Below are positions 14,527 through 22,127 of a DNA stretch of 22,207 nt, one piece after another; within the stretch, counting starts at the first letter, position 1; the number at the start of each line of letters is the position of its first letter. The position numbers and the translations under genes are program-made. Under the pieces are notes generated by a model that was given only the letters and a program-made list of their open reading frames with translations, did no database searches and was not told the DNA's origin. The stretch lies in NCBI GenBank assembly GCA_019323655.1, contig JAHWGX010000091.1:1-22207 (forward strand), read 5' to 3'. This stretch comes from Candidatus Woesearchaeota archaeon (lineage in GTDB: Archaea; Nanobdellota; Nanobdellia; Woesearchaeales; GW2011-AR4).

Positions 14527-15669
14527 CTATCTTAAAACCGATCCTAGCTGTTTTAGCTCTTTTTCAAAAGTTTTCTTTTTTTCATCAACTTTCCTAAATC
14601 TTTCTTCTAACTCTGCTATCCGGTCTCCAACATCAGCGCTTTTAGAGCTTAGCTGGAATGCCTTGGCCCTCTTTACAAGCGCAATCAGCTCATTTTGCAG
14701 ATCATTTCTGTCCTTGTTGACTTTTTCAATTATATTCATCACTCCAACTTTTTTCTTAAAAAGCAGTTTCATTTTTTTGGATGCCCTTTTTACTCCGCTC
14801 AGCTTTTTTTCTTTAGCCATTATCTTGTTTATTATTGCGTCCTGCAGCTTCTTTATTTTTTCTGCCTGGTTTTTGCTTTCATTTGCCAAAGCCTCTATCA
14901 GGGTCTTTTCTTTTTCTATCAGGTCTTTTGCATTCTCTGCCATAAGGTTGAGCTTTCCTATGTTTCTTTCACTAACCTTAACAGCCACCTCTTCCTTTTT
15001 AGCCCTCCCTTCAACCTTTTTAATAAAGCTCTTCAGGCTTCTAAGCCGGTCTTTAATGATTTTCTCGCTTTCTTCTATGGAAGCCGCTTCAAGCTTCCCT
15101 TCTCTCAGGACTTCTTTCTCTTTTTTTATTCCTGCCAGCAGGTCTTGGTACTTTTTTTTCTCCGTTAAAATCTGTTTTGTTGTCTGCTTAAGCTTATCAA
15201 CAGAAGTTGTTTTTTGTTTTTCAATTTGCTTGTCCAGCTCTATTTTCAGGTGGTCATATTTTTTCAGCTCTTCAAGTTCACTTTTTACGCTTTCTATATC
15301 CAGGCCAAACTCGCCTTTCAGCTTGTCGAACTCTTCCTTTAGTTTTTTCAGCTTTTCTGATTCCCTGTCAAGAAAACTCAATGAAACTTCCGCTTTTCTT
15401 ACAAAAACATCCCTCTTGCCGGAAAATTCCTTTGCCTTTTCCTGCACATCTTTTTTTGTGACTTTTCTCGCAACTAAAAACGGTTTTGTAAATTTGTATT
15501 CTATGTTTATAATTCCCTCCTCTTCCAGAAAATCAGCCCATTCCATTACAACACTCATGCCCACCCCAAGCTCTTTTGCAGCATCATAAGAAGAAATTCT
15601 TCCCTTTGAATTCACCAGCTTGACTAGCTTGTCAACACCGGTCTCTATGATGGAGTCTGTCAATCCCAT
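14527..15669 (-). CDS. Winged-helix plus long coiled-coil protein
   Basis: A 380-residue protein. Residues 1-70 look like a winged helix (LVKLVNSKGRISSYDAAKEL, then ...EWADFLEEEGIINIEYKF). From about 75 to the end it is almost continuous heptad-like K/E/L coiled coil with no membrane segment. It is probably cytoplasmic and elongated. I recognise no named family; the layout suggests a scaffold or adaptor rather than a simple regulator. It sits between the large surface pseudopilin and the ATPase, so a structural role at the base of the pilus-like machine is possible. An AT-rich stretch about 15685-15700 could be an internal promoter. Confidence 0.75.
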   Translation of the reverse strand: MGLTDSIIETGVDKLVKLVNSKGRISSYDAAKELGVGMSVVMEWADFLEEEGIINIEYKFTKPFLVARKVTKKDVQEKAKEFSGKRDVFVRKAEVSLSFLDRESEKLKKLKEEFDKLKGEFGLDIESVKSELEELKKYDHLKIELDKQIEKQKTTSVDKLKQTTKQILTEKKKYQDLLAGIKKEKEVLREGKLEAASIEESEKIIKDRLRSLKSFIKKVEGRAKKEEVAVKVSERNIGKLNLMAENAKDLIEKEKTLIEALANESKNQAEKIKKLQDAIINKIMAKEKKLSGVKRASKKMKLLFKKKVGVMNIIEKVNKDRNDLQNELIALVKRAKAFQLSSKSADVGDRIAELEERFRKVDEKKKTFEKELKQLGSVLR

Positions 15670-15728
15670 TTTGATGATTTAACGCGCATATAATTTAAAA
15701 AGGTTTCTATCTTTAATTTTAAGTAGCC

Positions 15729-17729
15729 TTACTCCCAAACCCTTATCTCAACTATAGCCGGGCCCCATAATGAGGGAACATTTGAAATAATAATTGTGTT
15801 TATTTCCATATCATCCTCGCTTATTAAAATGTCTAAATCTCCGTCATCATCAAAATCCAATAGCTCAAATATTCCTGCAGCTGCAACTTGCTCGGAGTCG
15901 TTAATGCTGTAGACAGCAACGGTCGAGTTGTACACGCATTGGTTGGCGCCTCCGTAGTCTTCCGGAACTTTTACGGTTTTTTCTCCGCTTTCATCTGTTT
16001 CAACTTTCCAGGTGCACCCTTCAGACTTCCCCACAACCGGGCTGTAGCTTATGCTGTTGGGTATGAAAAAAGTATTCCCCCCATAAGAAACAACGGGCCT
16101 AGCTGCATAGTCAGATCCAAAATGCAGCGAAAAACTATTTTGCCCAGCAGTTACGCTTCCTTCTGCTGAATTTTTTGTATAGCCGAATCTGGCAAATGCT
16201 GTAATAAAGGGATCCGTGCCTGGGTTGCCTTCGATATGCCTATACAGATCTATACCATTTGCTTGCGCTATTTGATCTGCATCCGCTGCCATGCACCACC
16301 CAATAAGGAAATCTGAATAAGCGTGAGTTGCACTGTCTGGAACATTAAAGCCCCATCCAACATCGCGATAGGAATTCCCGCACCACCCCCACCCCGTGGG
16401 ATTGCTCTGGGAAACAACATCAATTGCCTGGCTTATGTCTATGGACCCGAAAGGCGCATCTTCCCGGTCTCCTTCTATTATCACGCTTGAATTGGGGAAT
16501 ATTGTTACATTTCCGCTAATTGGCCTAAAGTCAAAGATGAAATAAAAGTAAGAATCTTTTAAGTCATTATAGCAAATCCCGTTTGCATTTAAGCTATTCA
16601 AAATTTCATCATTACTCCATTCTGCCATTTCATTTACAACAGATTTGCTTCCGATATCAAACTCATTTCCTTCTAGCCTGAAACTGAGATAAACTTCTGC
16701 CGCATTTACGCTTAAGCTTACATTCATCCTGCTGATGTCAACATTTGGTGCAAATACAGGCTTTTCATAGTCGCTTATCCTCCCATCTGCATAAACAACT
16801 GCAAGGGGAAAAATAGTTTTGTTATCCCATGTGTTGAACTGCTGGGTTTTGTAGGTTATTACCACATGACTGGTGCCGTCATCGCCCGCGCAGCCGCCAT
16901 AGGAGCTAACATCCTGCTCGTACACCACCTTGTTAGTTCCGTTTGTAAAATCTCCTTCAAGATTTTTTATTCCCTCCTCACTGGGGATGCCGCTGAAAAC
17001 AAGATTGTCATTAACGTAAGCATTGACGCTGGTTCCTGATATTGCAGGAACTATGAACCATGTTGCATTTGTAACATTTGCGTCATTAGGAAGTTCTATG
17101 GAATACTCTATTGAGACTTTATCTGTATTTGAAGGGTCATACCAGCTGTTGTAGCATGGGGCTATAACATCAAATGGGTATAATTCTGTATTCTTTTTTG
17201 AAGCAATTTTTCCAAGAATAGCTCTTGATGCAAAGCCTTCTGTAGGCTTCTCCTTTTCAATTCCGCTTATAATCTTTCTGGATGATACCAAGTTTCTTGT
17301 TATGCTTTTGTTTCTTAAGTATATCTCCTCTTCATCAACATAAACCCCCAATCCGAAGCGCGAGGGTAGTAAGGAACCGCTTATATTGCCGACAAAGTTT
17401 TTTGCAAGCTCTAATTCGCCTTCTGCCCAAAATTCCCCTATCTGCTCCAAAATTGTGTTGTTAGCCTTAGTTATAAATCCGGAGCTTATAAGCCCTTTTA
17501 CATAGTCATTGTCCAAATCATTTACCTTGAGGTTTGTAAAGACCCTTACAATATCCTGCGACAAGGAAACTACAGGGGCTTTCTCAGGCTCTGATACATA
17601 AACAGAAGATACAAGAAGTATAACTCCAAATATTATCCCCGCAGCCAAAATTGCGTCTATCGTGAAGAATATGCCTTTTTTCTTGTTCTTGGCCAAAATC
17701 CATGTCCCTTTCATTGTCTTTAAACCCAT
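15729..17729 (-). CDS. Large pseudopilin-like surface protein
   Basis: A 666-residue protein. Near the N-terminus, KNKKKG is followed by IFFTIDAILAAGIIFGVILL, a prepilin-like basic patch, Gly and hydrophobic helix (about 14-45). The remaining 620 residues form a predicted extracellular part rich in Cys, Trp and N-x-S/T, with a Cys/Gly segment near 265-285 and a GWGWCGN stretch. The C-terminal DFDDDGDLDIL resembles a DxDxDG calcium-binding loop, as in FG-GAP or dockerin-like repeats. I recognise no named family. The true start could be ATG 17729 or ATG 17714. It lies 18 bases after the preceding gene. Its size and exposed domain suggest a tip adhesin or a major surface subunit. Confidence 0.8.
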   Translation of the reverse strand: MGLKTMKGTWILAKNKKKGIFFTIDAILAAGIIFGVILLVSSVYVSEPEKAPVVSLSQDIVRVFTNLKVNDLDNDYVKGLISSGFITKANNTILEQIGEFWAEGELELAKNFVGNISGSLLPSRFGLGVYVDEEEIYLRNKSITRNLVSSRKIISGIEKEKPTEGFASRAILGKIASKKNTELYPFDVIAPCYNSWYDPSNTDKVSIEYSIELPNDANVTNATWFIVPAISGTSVNAYVNDNLVFSGIPSEEGIKNLEGDFTNGTNKVVYEQDVSSYGGCAGDDGTSHVVITYKTQQFNTWDNKTIFPLAVVYADGRISDYEKPVFAPNVDISRMNVSLSVNAAEVYLSFRLEGNEFDIGSKSVVNEMAEWSNDEILNSLNANGICYNDLKDSYFYFIFDFRPISGNVTIFPNSSVIIEGDREDAPFGSIDISQAIDVVSQSNPTGWGWCGNSYRDVGWGFNVPDSATHAYSDFLIGWCMAADADQIAQANGIDLYRHIEGNPGTDPFITAFARFGYTKNSAEGSVTAGQNSFSLHFGSDYAARPVVSYGGNTFFIPNSISYSPVVGKSEGCTWKVETDESGEKTVKVPEDYGGANQCVYNSTVAVYSINDSEQVAAAGIFELLDFDDDGDLDILISEDDMEINTIIISNVPSLWGPAIVEIRVWE

Positions 17730-17747
17730 CTAGATTATTTTGCCTGA

Positions 17748-18680
17748 TTATATTGTCAGGTTTTGGACTTCATATGTTTCCAAATGCCCGCTGTCAAGCT
17801 CAAACCATTCCGGAGTATTATTAATCCTGTAGTTTACTGTGCTTTGAGTGCCAAAGTATATATAATCAACTGCGCTTTTGTCCTTTATTGCAAGCCCTTG
17901 ATCCTCAAACTCACCAAGGTTTACTAGACTTTCAATGCCAGTAGAAGAGTTTGACAAAATGCCTTGCAGCCTCATCAAAAAGTTCGGGCTTCTGTTTGAT
18001 TCTATGTAATAGGAATTATTAAGGTGTATTAGCAGATTACTTATATCCCCCTCATCAACAAAATCCGATATAGGGCTCTTTATTATTGCGTTTGTCACTC
18101 TGCCCCTGCTGTTTATAACATACAAAGGATCCTCAAAATTTTCTATGCTTACCTTTATTGTTATACTTTTATTCCTCTTCCACGAGGACGTATTTCTCTT
18201 GTCTTTTACTATGATATTCAAGTCAACACTTGCACTGACAGACCAGGGGTCAGTCTGGTTTATGCTCACATCCAATATTGTGAAATTGACAAGAATTCCT
18301 ATCCTATCAGCCTGTGTTTCTATCTTGTCCACCCAGTCTGTAAAGGTGCTTTCTTCCATAAGGCTCAATTCTTGGTTGTTTAAAGTTCCTTGGATAACCA
18401 GCTCATTAAAGCTGTCTTCTATGTCCCCAATAAAAGTTCCGTTGTTTGCGATATGCTGCCCCATGCTTGCGAAAGCCCTGAAGCTTGCTATAAACAGGCC
18501 TTTTTCCAGGTCCTGCTCAATATCTCTGATAAAATTGTTTACGCTGTTTATTCTTATTCCGATAACATTTGCCTCTTCCCTCATTTCATAAAGGTTGTAA
18601 GCCTTGAATGAGAGTATTATCACTATCGATAATGCTATTGCTGCAAATGTAAAAAAAATCCCTTTTTTGTTTACTGCCAT
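17748..18680 (-). CDS. Pseudopilin-like membrane protein
   Basis: A 310-residue protein whose N-terminus reads MAVNKKG, then IFFTFAAIALSIVIILSF, almost the same KKG-IFFT start as the next gene downstream. One membrane helix (about 8-27) is followed by an extracellular part. The first 100 residues after the helix look helical, as in pilin stalks; the rest is beta-rich with N-x-S/T sites. The ATG overlaps the end of the upstream gene by 10 bases (CTATGGCAGTAA), which indicates translational coupling. No family name can be given. Confidence 0.8.
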   Translation of the reverse strand: MAVNKKGIFFTFAAIALSIVIILSFKAYNLYEMREEANVIGIRINSVNNFIRDIEQDLEKGLFIASFRAFASMGQHIANNGTFIGDIEDSFNELVIQGTLNNQELSLMEESTFTDWVDKIETQADRIGILVNFTILDVSINQTDPWSVSASVDLNIIVKDKRNTSSWKRNKSITIKVSIENFEDPLYVINSRGRVTNAIIKSPISDFVDEGDISNLLIHLNNSYYIESNRSPNFLMRLQGILSNSSTGIESLVNLGEFEDQGLAIKDKSAVDYIYFGTQSTVNYRINNTPEWFELDSGHLETYEVQNLTI

Positions 18681-19849
18681 AGGTAAACCACCATTTTTAC
18701 TATATCGGAATCATAGATAAGCATCCTCTCAAATCTTGCCAGATTTTCCCGGCCTATATTGCTGATATTAACAGGCAGGCATATGGCGTTGGACCATCTC
18801 CTTGCCGAGTTTTCTATGATTTCCTGAAAATCTCCGGCAAGATAATTTGCATCAAAGTCGCTGAAGAATAATACTTTGCCTGCCCCATAAGGCCATCTGG
18901 CAAGGGCTATTTTTCCGTTTGCTTTAATATCGTCAAACTCAACCCACGTTTCGTTGAATCTCGCAATATCTATCATATCCTCCCCAATTCCATCATCAAC
19001 TATGTAAAATGCCTGGCGAAATATTATATTATCCCTCTCTTTAAATATTACAAAGGGGTCATCATTAACAACCGTTGCCAGTCTGTCACTTACAGAAGTG
19101 CCTGATATTTTTTTAAAAGTGACTCCAAATCCATCGGAGTTCTGGCTGTTTCCCATCTCCCCGCCTAAAAATAACACCCCTCCGTTATTGAGCCAGGGAA
19201 CTGCGGCAGCTACAAAATTATTGAAATCGGCATCAGGCCATGTAGGATGCTCAATAGCGACAAAGTCATAATTATTGATATTATTCATTAATGCAGATTG
19301 GTCATTAACCCCTACTGTAGCCCCGTTATTCTTATCATAATACACATCAGCTTGAAATATTTCTTCCATAAAGTTTTTTAGATACTCCTCGCATGGAAAC
19401 CCGCAAGATCCGGCATAATAATAAGCGGATCTTAGGTCATAAGTAAAATTCACTTCCCTCATTCCGGTTCCGCAAAACCCTTCAATGTTCTGCACATCCC
19501 CGCTTTCATTCACAAAAAATAAAACATAGTCATATACTGTCCCAAACAGTTTTTTAGTTTCGTCATAAGGGAGTTGTTTTAAATTAAGGAATTTTGTTTT
19601 GTTTATTCTTTGGTCATTATTGGTTATTCCTATGCTTCTGACTGTGTCATTGTCCCAGTCTTTTGGAAAGCCCTCCAGTAAAAGTGAGGACGATATTGAT
19701 TCTGCATCAGAAACCAGACTCTTTGCTGTCAAAGCATCTTGTTTTGATATGTTTGCTGTATGCATATAAAACGCAATGAGTATAAGTGAAAATACAAGCA
19801 TTCCAATGACAAAGTCTGTAAACCACATCTGGGCCGAGCGATTTTTCAT
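18671..19849 (-). CDS. Pseudopilin-like protein with a GATase-like domain
   Basis: A 392-residue protein with an N-terminal hydrophobic helix (about 10-31; MKNRSAQMWFTDFVIGMLVF). The part before residue 150 has two close Cys pairs (FCGTG, CGFPCEEY). From about 165 to 350 it resembles a class I glutamine amidotransferase/ThuA-like or DUF4350-like fold: FVAIEHPTWPD, then PWLNNGGVLFLGGEMG, then GKVLFFSDFDANYLAGD, where a Rossmann-type sheet ends in a GG elbow. The nucleophilic Cys of real amidotransferases is absent at the GGE elbow, so it is probably a binding rather than a catalytic domain. It is coupled by overlap to the next gene. Confidence 0.75.
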   Translation of the reverse strand: MKNRSAQMWFTDFVIGMLVFSLILIAFYMHTANISKQDALTAKSLVSDAESISSSLLLEGFPKDWDNDTVRSIGITNNDQRINKTKFLNLKQLPYDETKKLFGTVYDYVLFFVNESGDVQNIEGFCGTGMREVNFTYDLRSAYYYAGSCGFPCEEYLKNFMEEIFQADVYYDKNNGATVGVNDQSALMNNINNYDFVAIEHPTWPDADFNNFVAAAVPWLNNGGVLFLGGEMGNSQNSDGFGVTFKKISGTSVSDRLATVVNDDPFVIFKERDNIIFRQAFYIVDDGIGEDMIDIARFNETWVEFDDIKANGKIALARWPYGAGKVLFFSDFDANYLAGDFQEIIENSARRWSNAICLPVNISNIGRENLARFERMLIYDSDIVKMVVYLWQ

Positions 19850-19860
19850 TTTAGACCTTT

Positions 19861-20253
19861 CTACTTATTTATCCATATCTGTCCGTTTATATTCTCAATT
19901 TTGTTGCTGCCTTTTGTGAAATTCCCGATAACATTGGGTATCGCAGCAGAAAAAACTGCTTTTGAAGAATTTATTGTTATTGTGCTGTTTCCTGTTGTTA
20001 TGTAGTAATCTAAGGTACTTTCTAGCTTTTCCGGAAGGTTAAATCCTCTTTCATAGCCGCTTTCAACAGAAGCCGCAATAGTAACCTCTTTTTGCAGCTT
20101 TAGGGCCAGGTCTTTTATCAAAAAAAATTCTTTTTGGTCGCTGAATTCCCTTACCTCGCTGGCAGAAGCCGCCACAAAAAAAATTGTTGCTAGAAAAGCC
20201 AGGCCTGTCAAAACAAAAAACTCCATAGACGATTGGGACTTTAAGTGCTTCAT
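19861..20253 (-). CDS. Class III-signal prepilin (short)
   Basis: A 130-residue prepilin. MKHLKS is followed by QSSMEF, an exact match to the archaeal class III signal QxSxEx, and then a hydrophobic helix FVLTGLAFLATIFFVAASA. Cleavage before the Gln by an ArlK/EppA-type peptidase is expected. The rest is a helical stalk and a small beta head with N-x-S/T sites (NSTITINSSKA). It lies 18 bases downstream of the other short prepilin, so the two may form a major/minor pair. The peptidase is not encoded in this window. Confidence 0.85.
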   Translation of the reverse strand: MKHLKSQSSMEFFVLTGLAFLATIFFVAASASEVREFSDQKEFFLIKDLALKLQKEVTIAASVESGYERGFNLPEKLESTLDYYITTGNSTITINSSKAVFSAAIPNVIGNFTKGSNKIENINGQIWINK

Positions 20254-20271
20254 TTTAAGCGCCTGTTTTTA

Positions 20272-20694
20272 TCAGCTGTAAGAAACTTCGACATAACCCT
20301 GCTTAGCCTTGGCTATTATGGTGTATATCCCCTCATTTACCGGCAGAGAGCCAGTTATGTTTACAGGAGAATTTTGCACTATGTCTGAGGTTCCAGCTTT
20401 TGTCCTTATCTTAAAAGTAATTTCATAGCCAGCTGACAAATTTGCCAAAATTATGTTGCCAGGGACTTTAACTTTCAGGCTTGTTTGGGAAGGCTCGCCA
20501 AGATAGTAGACAGTTTCCGCTGCATCCACTATCTCCATTGCAACTTGCCTTACTTGCAGGGAATTTATTTCATCATTTGAATCCTGTGTGAAGGAATGAT
20601 AGATTATGATCAACGGTATGGTTATTATAGTAACAAATCCGATAATAAGCATATACTCGACACTTACCTGGGCCTCTTTTTTTCTTTGGTGCAT
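20272..20694 (-). CDS. Class III-signal prepilin (short, DUF361-like)
   Basis: A 140-residue prepilin. MHQRKKEA precedes QVSVEY, again the QxSxEx class III motif, and a hydrophobic helix MLIIGFVTIITIPLIII (about 15-31). A helical stalk follows (about 35-62, to AAETVYYLG), then a beta-rich head (65-140). This is the layout of EppA-processed archaeal pilins with the DUF361 leader. It is the first pilin gene of the locus, 14 bases after the 3-TM gene, and could be the major subunit. Confidence 0.88.
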   Translation of the reverse strand: MHQRKKEAQVSVEYMLIIGFVTIITIPLIIIYHSFTQDSNDEINSLQVRQVAMEIVDAAETVYYLGEPSQTSLKVKVPGNIILANLSAGYEITFKIRTKAGTSDIVQNSPVNITGSLPVNEGIYTIIAKAKQGYVEVSYS

Positions 20695-20708
20695 ATTCTG
20701 TTAGGGGG

Positions 20709-21062
20709 CTATTTTCTCTTTTTAACAAGCCTTTGTATCTCCTTCCCGTCTTCAATAAAGCCAAACTCCTCGCTTATTTTTGATACCCTGTACGATGCGA
20801 TAATAAATCCTACATATGCAAACACTATAAAAATAATTTCAGGGTAGCCTGAAAATTCAGAGGTAGAAAAATCAATGTTGGTTACGCTCCTTACAGTTTG
20901 CCAAAGCGAAAAAACAACTATAAATACCAGGCATACAGAAAAATTATCTATGTACTTTCTCAGAGAACCCGGAGAAAGCCTTTGTCTTGCCCTTGACGCA
21001 AGCATCAAGGCGCCAATTCCGAAAATTACTGTTGTAATGTTTATAACAACTATTGATACCAT
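20709..21062 (-). CDS. Small protein with three membrane segments
   Basis: A 117-residue protein with helices at about 3-22, 40-58 and 74-92 and a charged C-terminal tail (KEIQRLVKKRK). A GTG at 21071 would overlap the upstream stop, but GAGGTG sits 6-7 bases before ATG 21062, which I take as the start, one base after the upstream TAA. I recognise no family. It is too small to be a TadC/ArlJ platform protein but lies where a membrane component of the pilus locus would be expected, so it may be a reduced or accessory membrane part. Confidence 0.75.
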   Translation of the reverse strand: MVSIVVINITTVIFGIGALMLASRARQRLSPGSLRKYIDNFSVCLVFIVVFSLWQTVRSVTNIDFSTSEFSGYPEIIFIVFAYVGFIIASYRVSKISEEFGFIEDGKEIQRLVKKRK

Positions 21063-21063
21063 T

Positions 21064-21627
21064 TTAAGCACCTCTTAGTTCTATTTTTGCATCGCAAAAC
21101 TGTGTCAGTTCGTTGATTAGGGACTTATCAGAGTCTTTTTCAATCGAGATTATGACTCCTTTTACCTTCCATTCCCGGATTTTGCTTGCTAAAAAATAGA
21201 CAAACTTTGCCACCGTTCCAGGTTTATTGAAAACCTGCAGGGTGTTTATGGAGTCAAAAAATACAAATTTTTCTTTTGTCGACAAAGCCTTGACTGCCTG
21301 GTCCATGGCAACAGAAATATCGCTTAGTTTCTCAGGCGACCCTATGAACAGGCAGTTTTTTACCTTTTTTGTGCCTTCAGGAACCTTGGAAATGCCGTCT
21401 ATAAAAATTATAAGCCTCTCGTCTATCTGGTTTTGCTTGAACAAGCGCTGCATTATGTCAAACGGCTTGTTCAGAGTGACATAAATGCCCGGAGTTTTTT
21501 GCTCGTTTACCAGCAGTTTAAGAATTTCCATATTGGATTTCTGGTAAATTTTTGGGTTTACTGCAACAAGAATTATGTAGTCTCTAAGGTTCTTTACGCC
21601 CTTTTTGAATTTATCTTTTATGCCCAT
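21064..21627 (-). CDS. RecA/KaiC-fold protein without a P-loop (ArlH-like position)
   Basis: A 187-residue protein with the alternating strands and helices of a RecA/KaiC core: YIILVAV (17-23), then PGIYVTLNKP (46-55), RLIIFIDG (71-78), KFVFFDSINTLQVF (120-133) and VKGVIISIEKDSD (155-167). The segment after the first strand, where Walker A should be, reads NPKIYQKSNME and has no GxxxxGKS/T, so ATP binding is doubtful. It resembles archaeal DUF835/DUF7504-type RecA relatives. As the first gene of the locus, it may stand in for ArlH, the RecA-fold partner of the ArlI motor; that is inference. AGTGGTGATG precedes ATG 21627, so I prefer this to ATG 21639. Confidence 0.75.
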   Translation of the reverse strand: MGIKDKFKKGVKNLRDYIILVAVNPKIYQKSNMEILKLLVNEQKTPGIYVTLNKPFDIMQRLFKQNQIDERLIIFIDGISKVPEGTKKVKNCLFIGSPEKLSDISVAMDQAVKALSTKEKFVFFDSINTLQVFNKPGTVAKFVYFLASKIREWKVKGVIISIEKDSDKSLINELTQFCDAKIELRGA

Positions 21628-21664
21628 CCACATCACCACTTTTTGCTATTGGGACTGCTTAAGA

Positions 21665-21675
21665 ATATATATAAA
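21665..21675 (-). promoter_or_regulatory. TATA box of the pilus-like operon
   Basis: On the - strand TTTATATATAT lies about 43 bases before ATG 21627. Normal spacing puts the start of transcription near 21643, just upstream of the AGTGGTGATG ribosome binding site. The nine genes that follow are packed with small gaps or overlaps, so this is the likely main promoter. Confidence 0.6.
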
Positions 21676-21752
21676 TCTTTCTCTAATTTGGTAAATAAAC
21701 CGTATGCAAAAATAACAGGTTTAAACAATCCATCTTGTAAAAAACGAAAACT

Positions 21753-21760
21753 TTATATAC
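21753..21760 (+). promoter_or_regulatory. TATA box of the right-edge + strand transcript
   Basis: TTTATATA is preceded by an A-rich BRE-like AAAACGAAAAC. Expected transcription start is near 21783. An inverted repeat, CACCTAAC 21770-21777 and GTTAGGTG 21809-21816, straddles that start and could be an operator. Confidence 0.6.
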
Positions 21761-21781
21761 TAGAACATCACCTAACAGTAG

Positions 21782-21905
21782 TAAAGAAAAGGGGTTCTTT
21801 AGTTTTTAGTTAGGTGTCTGGCATATAGCACAGGTAGTGTCGTCTCAGTAAGCGAAATCTGTCAAAACCTAACAAAATACATACAGCAAGAAGGGTAACA
21901 AGCTG
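21782..21905 (+). ncRNA. Structured 5' leader of the 46-residue ORF
   Basis: About 135 bases separate the predicted start of transcription from the ORF, which is long for an archaeon. The leader contains the hairpin TAAAGAA/TTCTTTA (21782-21788/21795-21801), and GTTAGGT (21809-21815), which can pair with ACCTAAC (21867-21873), enclosing ACAG/CTGT. If transcription begins further upstream, GTTAGGTG could instead pair with CACCTAAC at 21770. It resembles no riboswitch I know. Confidence 0.35.
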
Positions 21906-21918
21906 CAGGTGGAAAAAA

Positions 21919-22059
21919 ATGGAAGAGTTTTTTGATGAGGACAATATCGAAATAGAGCAGATGAGGGAAGAAAGGAAAAAGATGGGAAACAAAGACTTTG
22001 CTAAACTCATCAATAAGAGAGACCTTTCTGATTTCGAAATGGATGAATTGTTTATGTAG
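21919..22059 (+). CDS. Small acidic/charged protein, 46 residues
   Basis: The ORF runs from ATG 21919 to TAG 22057-22059 and encodes 46 residues. It starts MEEFFDEDNIEIEQMREERK and ends DLSDFEMDELFM. It is highly charged with no membrane segment and probably helical. GCAGGTGG lies 7-8 bases before the ATG, a good ribosome binding site, and there is a strong TATA box upstream. I do not recognise it. It is transcribed divergently from the pilus-like locus, so it might be a small regulator, but nothing in the sequence shows DNA binding. Confidence 0.6.
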   Translation: MEEFFDEDNIEIEQMREERKKMGNKDFAKLINKRDLSDFEMDELFM

Positions 22060-22127
22060 CCAGGCATCAAAACCTTTTTTACTGTTTGGTTGCATAACTA
22101 TTTCATAAGTTCCCCCCTTGTTGATAA

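Noticed and set aside
14663..15589. 308-residue antisense ORF rich in Phe and Ser
   Set aside because: Its composition is just the reverse-strand reading of a Lys/Glu-rich coiled coil; the coiled coil is the real gene.
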